Below are positions 60,689 through 64,000 of a stretch of 64,000 nt of DNA, one piece after another. The translations under genes and the position numbers were made by a program. The notes beneath the pieces were generated by a model, which was given only the letters and a program-made list of their open reading frames with translations, did not search any database and was not told the DNA's origin. Origin of the DNA: an uncultured Victivallales bacterium (GTDB lineage: Bacteria; Verrucomicrobiota; Lentisphaeria; Victivallales; UBA1829); assembly GCA_934661375.1 (NCBI GenBank), contig CAKUJH010000003.1:96087-160086 (forward strand), written 5' to 3'. Numbering within the stretch: the first letter of the stretch is position 1; each line of letters begins with the position of its first letter.

Positions 60689-60727
60689 AGACATGTATAT
60701 GCTTAAAAACATAGGAGGCAGAAAAAT

Positions 60728-60910
60728 ATGAGCCGGTTGAAAGCTATGATCGATGCAAAGGGAACTACGCAGGCTGAAATTGCCAGAATCACAAGAATCA
60801 AATATAAAACGGTCAACCGGATTTGCCAAACGGGAATCCGGACGATCCGGATTGCCAAAAAGTATGCGGAAGCGCTGAAATGCAGTCCGCTGGAACTGCT
60901 GGAATACTGA
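60728..60910 (+). CDS. Very small HTH (XRE-like) protein
   Basis: A 60-residue protein that is nearly all helix-turn-helix: SRLKAMIDAKGTTQAEIARITRIKYKTVNRICQ followed by RTIRIAKKYAEALKCSPLELLEY, the usual last helices of the Cro/CI fold. A strong AGGAGG site precedes it. Its gene faces the 117-residue HTH protein across the palindrome and may autoregulate through it. The pair looks like a phage- or element-type switch, though no phage genes are near. Confidence 0.75.
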   Translation: MSRLKAMIDAKGTTQAEIARITRIKYKTVNRICQTGIRTIRIAKKYAEALKCSPLELLEY

Positions 60911-60948
60911 CAGCGGACTTAAAAAAAAGACAGCCGATCACACCAAAG

Positions 60949-60980
60949 AAAAAAGCAGACTGCCATTATTCGCAGTCTGC
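60949..60980 (-). terminator. Terminator of the 61-64 kb glycosidase-like gene
   Basis: GCAGACTG (60955-60962) pairs with CAGTCTGC (60973-60980). On the minus strand the hairpin is followed by a T-run. Confidence 0.75.
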
Positions 60981-61030
60981 CTCATTACACTTTCATACGG
61001 TTCCTCAGGGAACGGAACGGCAGAAAACCA

Positions 61031-64000
61031 TCAGGGGATATTGATCACAGAAGTGATGGTCCGGCTTTCGCCCGGCCGCAGAATCTTTTCCGTGGTCAGC
61101 GGCTCCAGCGTGGAAGCGGAATTGCGTCCCCACCAGCACAGGAACCCGGCACTTTCACCGCGCGGCAGAAGCTCCATCGCCAACTGCATTTTCTGTCCGT
61201 CATATTCCGCACACAGTCTGGCGGAACCGCCGGAACAACGCTGCGGGAAAACCGCGCCGGACAAACCGCCGGGAACGGCCGCTCCTGCCGTCAGGATCAG
61301 ATTGTCCGCATTGGGCGGATTAAGGAATGCAAACTCTCCGTCAGGACCGTTCATTTCCATCCGCCAGAAGGAACTTAACGCCTTTCCCGTATTCCATGAC
61401 GCGCCGAGCCGCGGGAAATTCCGCAGACGGAAACCGCTCCGGACGACATGAGCGGAATCAGCCGGATTTTTCAGCACATAAACGGAACGGATTGTCTTTC
61501 CGTCATTTTCCAGACTGACGGTTTTTTCCACCTGCATTCCGGCAGGGGAAACCGAATCCATATCAGCATTTTCCGAAGCCGGAACCACTGCCGTCATTCG
61601 CACCGTCGGTTTTCCGTCAATAATCTTAATATCCTTGACATCAAAGAGTAATGATCCGTCAAAACCATACAGTTTCAATTCATCCAGGAAGCCCCGGCTG
61701 GAGTCGGCAAGGATGTCTTCCACATCATCAATCCGGCAGCCGGAAATGACGCCGCTGCGGTTCGGGTCAATATAAATGCTCCGGTTTCCGTATGCCAGTT
61801 TCAGCATCGGCGAACTGCTGTCCGGCAAAACACCCCAACCGGCAAAAGCCTTACCTTCCTGCTGGTTCCGGAATTTGCCGAAGGCGCTGCTGCGCGTCCG
61901 GAAATCCGCCAGTTTCTTTTCCAGCTTCGCGGCGTTCAGCAGAACCGGAGTCCGTATTTCATTCCGGGTAACCTCAAACTGCCGCACGGTCCCCGCCGGA
62001 ATTTCCGCCAGAAATCCTTCGGCAGGATTGACGTCCGTCAGTTTTCCGGCTTTCCCGCCCGCCTGCCAGCCTTTGCCCGGAGCCAGTTCCGGCAGTGAAA
62101 TGCGCGCCAGCAGGGGTTCGGTCGAATGATAATTGAACACAGTTACCAGACGGGAATCCTCTTTTTTATGAACCGTAAAACGCAGATACGGCGTAAAATC
62201 CGGCAGGGTCGTCCGGACTTTCCTGCCGCCGTCCTCCACTTGGAACTGAAAAGTATTGACAGGTTCCACCCGGACCGTACTGTCACACTGTCCGCCGGCA
62301 TAGTAGGATTCATAAGGCGCGATCATGGCACAGCCCGCGGCGACAGCCCGCAGATAATTCCCGTCAAAATTATCGCCGGGCCAGAATCCGATCCCCTTCG
62401 CACCCAGCGCGGCAGCCGCCACCATATTCATCACAACCCCGTCCGGAGTGTAACGTTTATAAAACATCTCCATATTCTCCGAGGGGTCGATCAGCGGAAA
62501 GTTCGGCGTTTTCAGCTGTTTCTGATTGAATGCGAGGTCATCATACCAGCGGACGCCCTGATAGTAAGGCATGTTCATGAACAGATCAAAGGTTCCGCGG
62601 TCGAACATGCGCACGTCCACGCCGCACCATTCCTGCACGACAGGGGGTGTGGAGTGGAGAGGATCCGTGCAAAGGGCAACCGTATATCCGGGAAATTTCC
62701 GGCGGCAGATTTCTGCGAAATTTCCGATGATCTCCGCATTCTGTTTCACTCGGAACTGAAACCATGCCGCAGCATGTTTCCTGCGGATTTCCGAAAGGGT
62801 CATGACTTCTTTTACGCCGATTGATTCTGAAAAATTTTTGCGGCATTCCGCGCAGAAACAGAAATTCATTGCGCCCGGTTCAAAGTCCCAGACGATCTGT
62901 CTGGCGTCCGGAGCGTGACGGAGCAGTTTCTGCAGCAGCTGAACCGTGTAGTCCTCCCACATCGGAGTGCCGCGCCGGACGGCATAGGAGGGACATGCCC
63001 ATTCCAGTTCTCTGCCGTCCGCAGTGACGACCGGCGGAACCGGAATTCCGTTTTTCTTTTTCCAGTCGGCGAAATACCCGAACGGCGTAGTGTATTTTGC
63101 CGCGACAAAACATATCAGCTCGAAATTTCCGGAAACAGTCTTGCGGACATCCGGAATCATTTCATTGAAACGGAACGGCAGAAATGTTGCCGGACGTTTT
63201 GCAAGTTTCTGCCAGTATTGCAGATACGCATTCCGGATTGCCGCATCCGGTGCGCTCGCGCTGTGAAGATAACAGATCATCAGCCGGAATTTCTGCAATG
63301 GTGTTTCCGGAAACACCGGGGCCGGCTGCACCTTGATCTGAAGTTTCTGCGGCGGAATCAGCGGTTTGCCGTCCGCCAGAAAACGGAATTCCGCCGTGCC
63401 GCCCTGCGCCGCTCCGCGGGTTTGCAGATAGAGACGGTAGTAATTGCTCCATGCCAAGGAAGACGGGGAAAGCTCCGCCGTGAATTCCGGCGACAGTTTC
63501 ACCCGGTAAGTCAGATGATCAGATTTTTTTTTTGTCCGGGACACGGTGATCGGGTCTTTTCCGTCCGCAGCCGCTTTCTTCCAATGCCATGGCGACGCAC
63601 CGCAAAGCTCTACGCCCGGCGGCAGATCCAGTTCCAGCGTGTATTCCACATTTTTCCGCGGTGCGGTATAAAGACAGGCGAACAGCTGTCCCGGCATTCC
63701 TTCCGTCAGATTGCAGATGCCCTGCTGCCAGCAGACGGGAAGCAATTCCGCCCGGCTGACCGTCTGCGGCCTGGTCTTTGCCGTTTCCGTCAGACTGATT
63801 CTGCTGAAAAATGCTTTGCCCGTACTGTGCTGCAATACCAGGTACAACGTGCTCCACCCTTTGACATTCTTTCCCGTCTTGAACGTCAGCGTACAGGGTT
63901 TCCAGTCAAAACTCCCGGACACCCCCTGCCAGATTCCCGCGGGACTTCCCTTGAACACGAATTCCCCCTGGTTCAGGATCATCACGAACGCGCCGACTCC
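61031..64000 (-). CDS. Large glycoside-hydrolase-like protein (partial, N-terminus beyond window)
   Basis: The frame is open to the right edge, so at least 989 residues are seen and the start is missing. The visible N-terminal part (about 1-230) is beta-sandwich-like. A central barrel (about 230-560) has QIVWDFEPGAMNFCFCAECRKNFSE, where an acidic DFEPG stretch stands beside three cysteines, then YTVALCTDPLHSTPP and GIGFWPGDNFDGNYL. The C-terminal third is beta-rich, with repeated AxVPG-like strands. It is consistent with a large glycosidase of the Lentisphaerae type, but I cannot name a family. The stop is followed by a terminator. Confidence 0.65.
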   Translation of the reverse strand, partial: GVGAFVMILNQGEFVFKGSPAGIWQGVSGSFDWKPCTLTFKTGKNVKGWSTLYLVLQHSTGKAFFSRISLTETAKTRPQTVSRAELLPVCWQQGICNLTEGMPGQLFACLYTAPRKNVEYTLELDLPPGVELCGASPWHWKKAAADGKDPITVSRTKKKSDHLTYRVKLSPEFTAELSPSSLAWSNYYRLYLQTRGAAQGGTAEFRFLADGKPLIPPQKLQIKVQPAPVFPETPLQKFRLMICYLHSASAPDAAIRNAYLQYWQKLAKRPATFLPFRFNEMIPDVRKTVSGNFELICFVAAKYTTPFGYFADWKKKNGIPVPPVVTADGRELEWACPSYAVRRGTPMWEDYTVQLLQKLLRHAPDARQIVWDFEPGAMNFCFCAECRKNFSESIGVKEVMTLSEIRRKHAAAWFQFRVKQNAEIIGNFAEICRRKFPGYTVALCTDPLHSTPPVVQEWCGVDVRMFDRGTFDLFMNMPYYQGVRWYDDLAFNQKQLKTPNFPLIDPSENMEMFYKRYTPDGVVMNMVAAAALGAKGIGFWPGDNFDGNYLRAVAAGCAMIAPYESYYAGGQCDSTVRVEPVNTFQFQVEDGGRKVRTTLPDFTPYLRFTVHKKEDSRLVTVFNYHSTEPLLARISLPELAPGKGWQAGGKAGKLTDVNPAEGFLAEIPAGTVRQFEVTRNEIRTPVLLNAAKLEKKLADFRTRSSAFGKFRNQQEGKAFAGWGVLPDSSSPMLKLAYGNRSIYIDPNRSGVISGCRIDDVEDILADSSRGFLDELKLYGFDGSLLFDVKDIKIIDGKPTVRMTAVVPASENADMDSVSPAGMQVEKTVSLENDGKTIRSVYVLKNPADSAHVVRSGFRLRNFPRLGASWNTGKALSSFWRMEMNGPDGEFAFLNPPNADNLILTAGAAVPGGLSGAVFPQRCSGGSARLCAEYDGQKMQLAMELLPRGESAGFLCWWGRNSASTLEPLTTEKILRPGESRTITSVINIP

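Noticed and set aside
60219..60910. Toxin-antitoxin pair or prophage remnant
   Set aside because: Both products look like HTH proteins and no toxin fold or phage structural gene is visible; divergent orientation also argues against a classical toxin-antitoxin operon.

Overview
The window reads as a chromosomal segment of a Gram-negative bacterium of the Lentisphaerae/Victivallales type (PVC group), possibly a gut or polysaccharide-degrading member. This placement is inference. It rests on an FTLIELLVV-type pseudopilin encoded beside a secreted glycosidase-like protein, several DUF4091-type barrels, LpxA (so lipid A is made), and a moderately GC-rich, dense layout. Both ends cut genes: dxr on the left and a large glycosidase-like gene on the right. 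I see no CRISPR array, insertion sequence, integrase or rRNA.

Layout. 1-1.7 kb: dxr-dtd-folE (minus). 1.9-4.8 kb: yjbQ-like, inositol-monophosphatase-like, recN. 5-10.4 kb: a 1026-residue Sel1-repeat protein, an RlmD-like rRNA methyltransferase, TatD nuclease and a small HNH protein. 10.4-13.3 kb: an AraC regulator divergent from a Gfo/Idh oxidoreductase and PIG-L deacetylase. 13.4-15.9 kb: tRNA-Pro(TGG) and tRNA-Arg(ACG) flanking an unrecognised 666-residue protein. 16.2-22.6 kb: two tandem PilB/GspE ATPases, PilC/GspF, CoaX, TrpF and a DUF1805 protein, apparently one operon. 22.7-27.4 kb: metY with a long structured leader, a lipoprotein, lpxA and a Kef-type antiporter. 27.5-32.7 kb: GntR/LacI-type regulator, pseudopilin and a 1068-residue secreted glycosidase-like protein. 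32.8-35.4 kb: tam, fba and a lone receiver domain.

35.4-43 kb holds two carbohydrate loci. A NagB-like/amidohydrolase/DUF4091 operon faces an AraC gene across a strong dyad, and a lacI-GH16-MFS operon follows. 43.2-51.4 kb is mostly housekeeping: a DEAD-box helicase with a structured leader, metX-metW-family 6 UDG, rplU-purC, and rpsP-khpA-trmD-rplS-rnhB, in which rimM is missing and trmD appears to start at CTG. 51.6-57.5 kb is gltBD behind a sigma-54-like promoter. 57.6-64 kb holds an amidohydrolase, an 8-Cys ferredoxin, a nucleotidyltransferase/GHMP-kinase fusion, two divergent HTH genes in AT-rich DNA, and the truncated glycosidase-like gene.

How the parts connect. MetX makes O-acetylhomoserine and MetY sulfhydrylates it, so the two distant met loci form one pathway, but only metY has the long leader. 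The PilB/PilC operon could supply the assembly motor for pseudopilins such as the one at 28.7 kb. The carbohydrate operons each pair a sensor-regulator with predicted hydrolases; several of those hydrolases lack a signal peptide and probably act on imported oligosaccharides.
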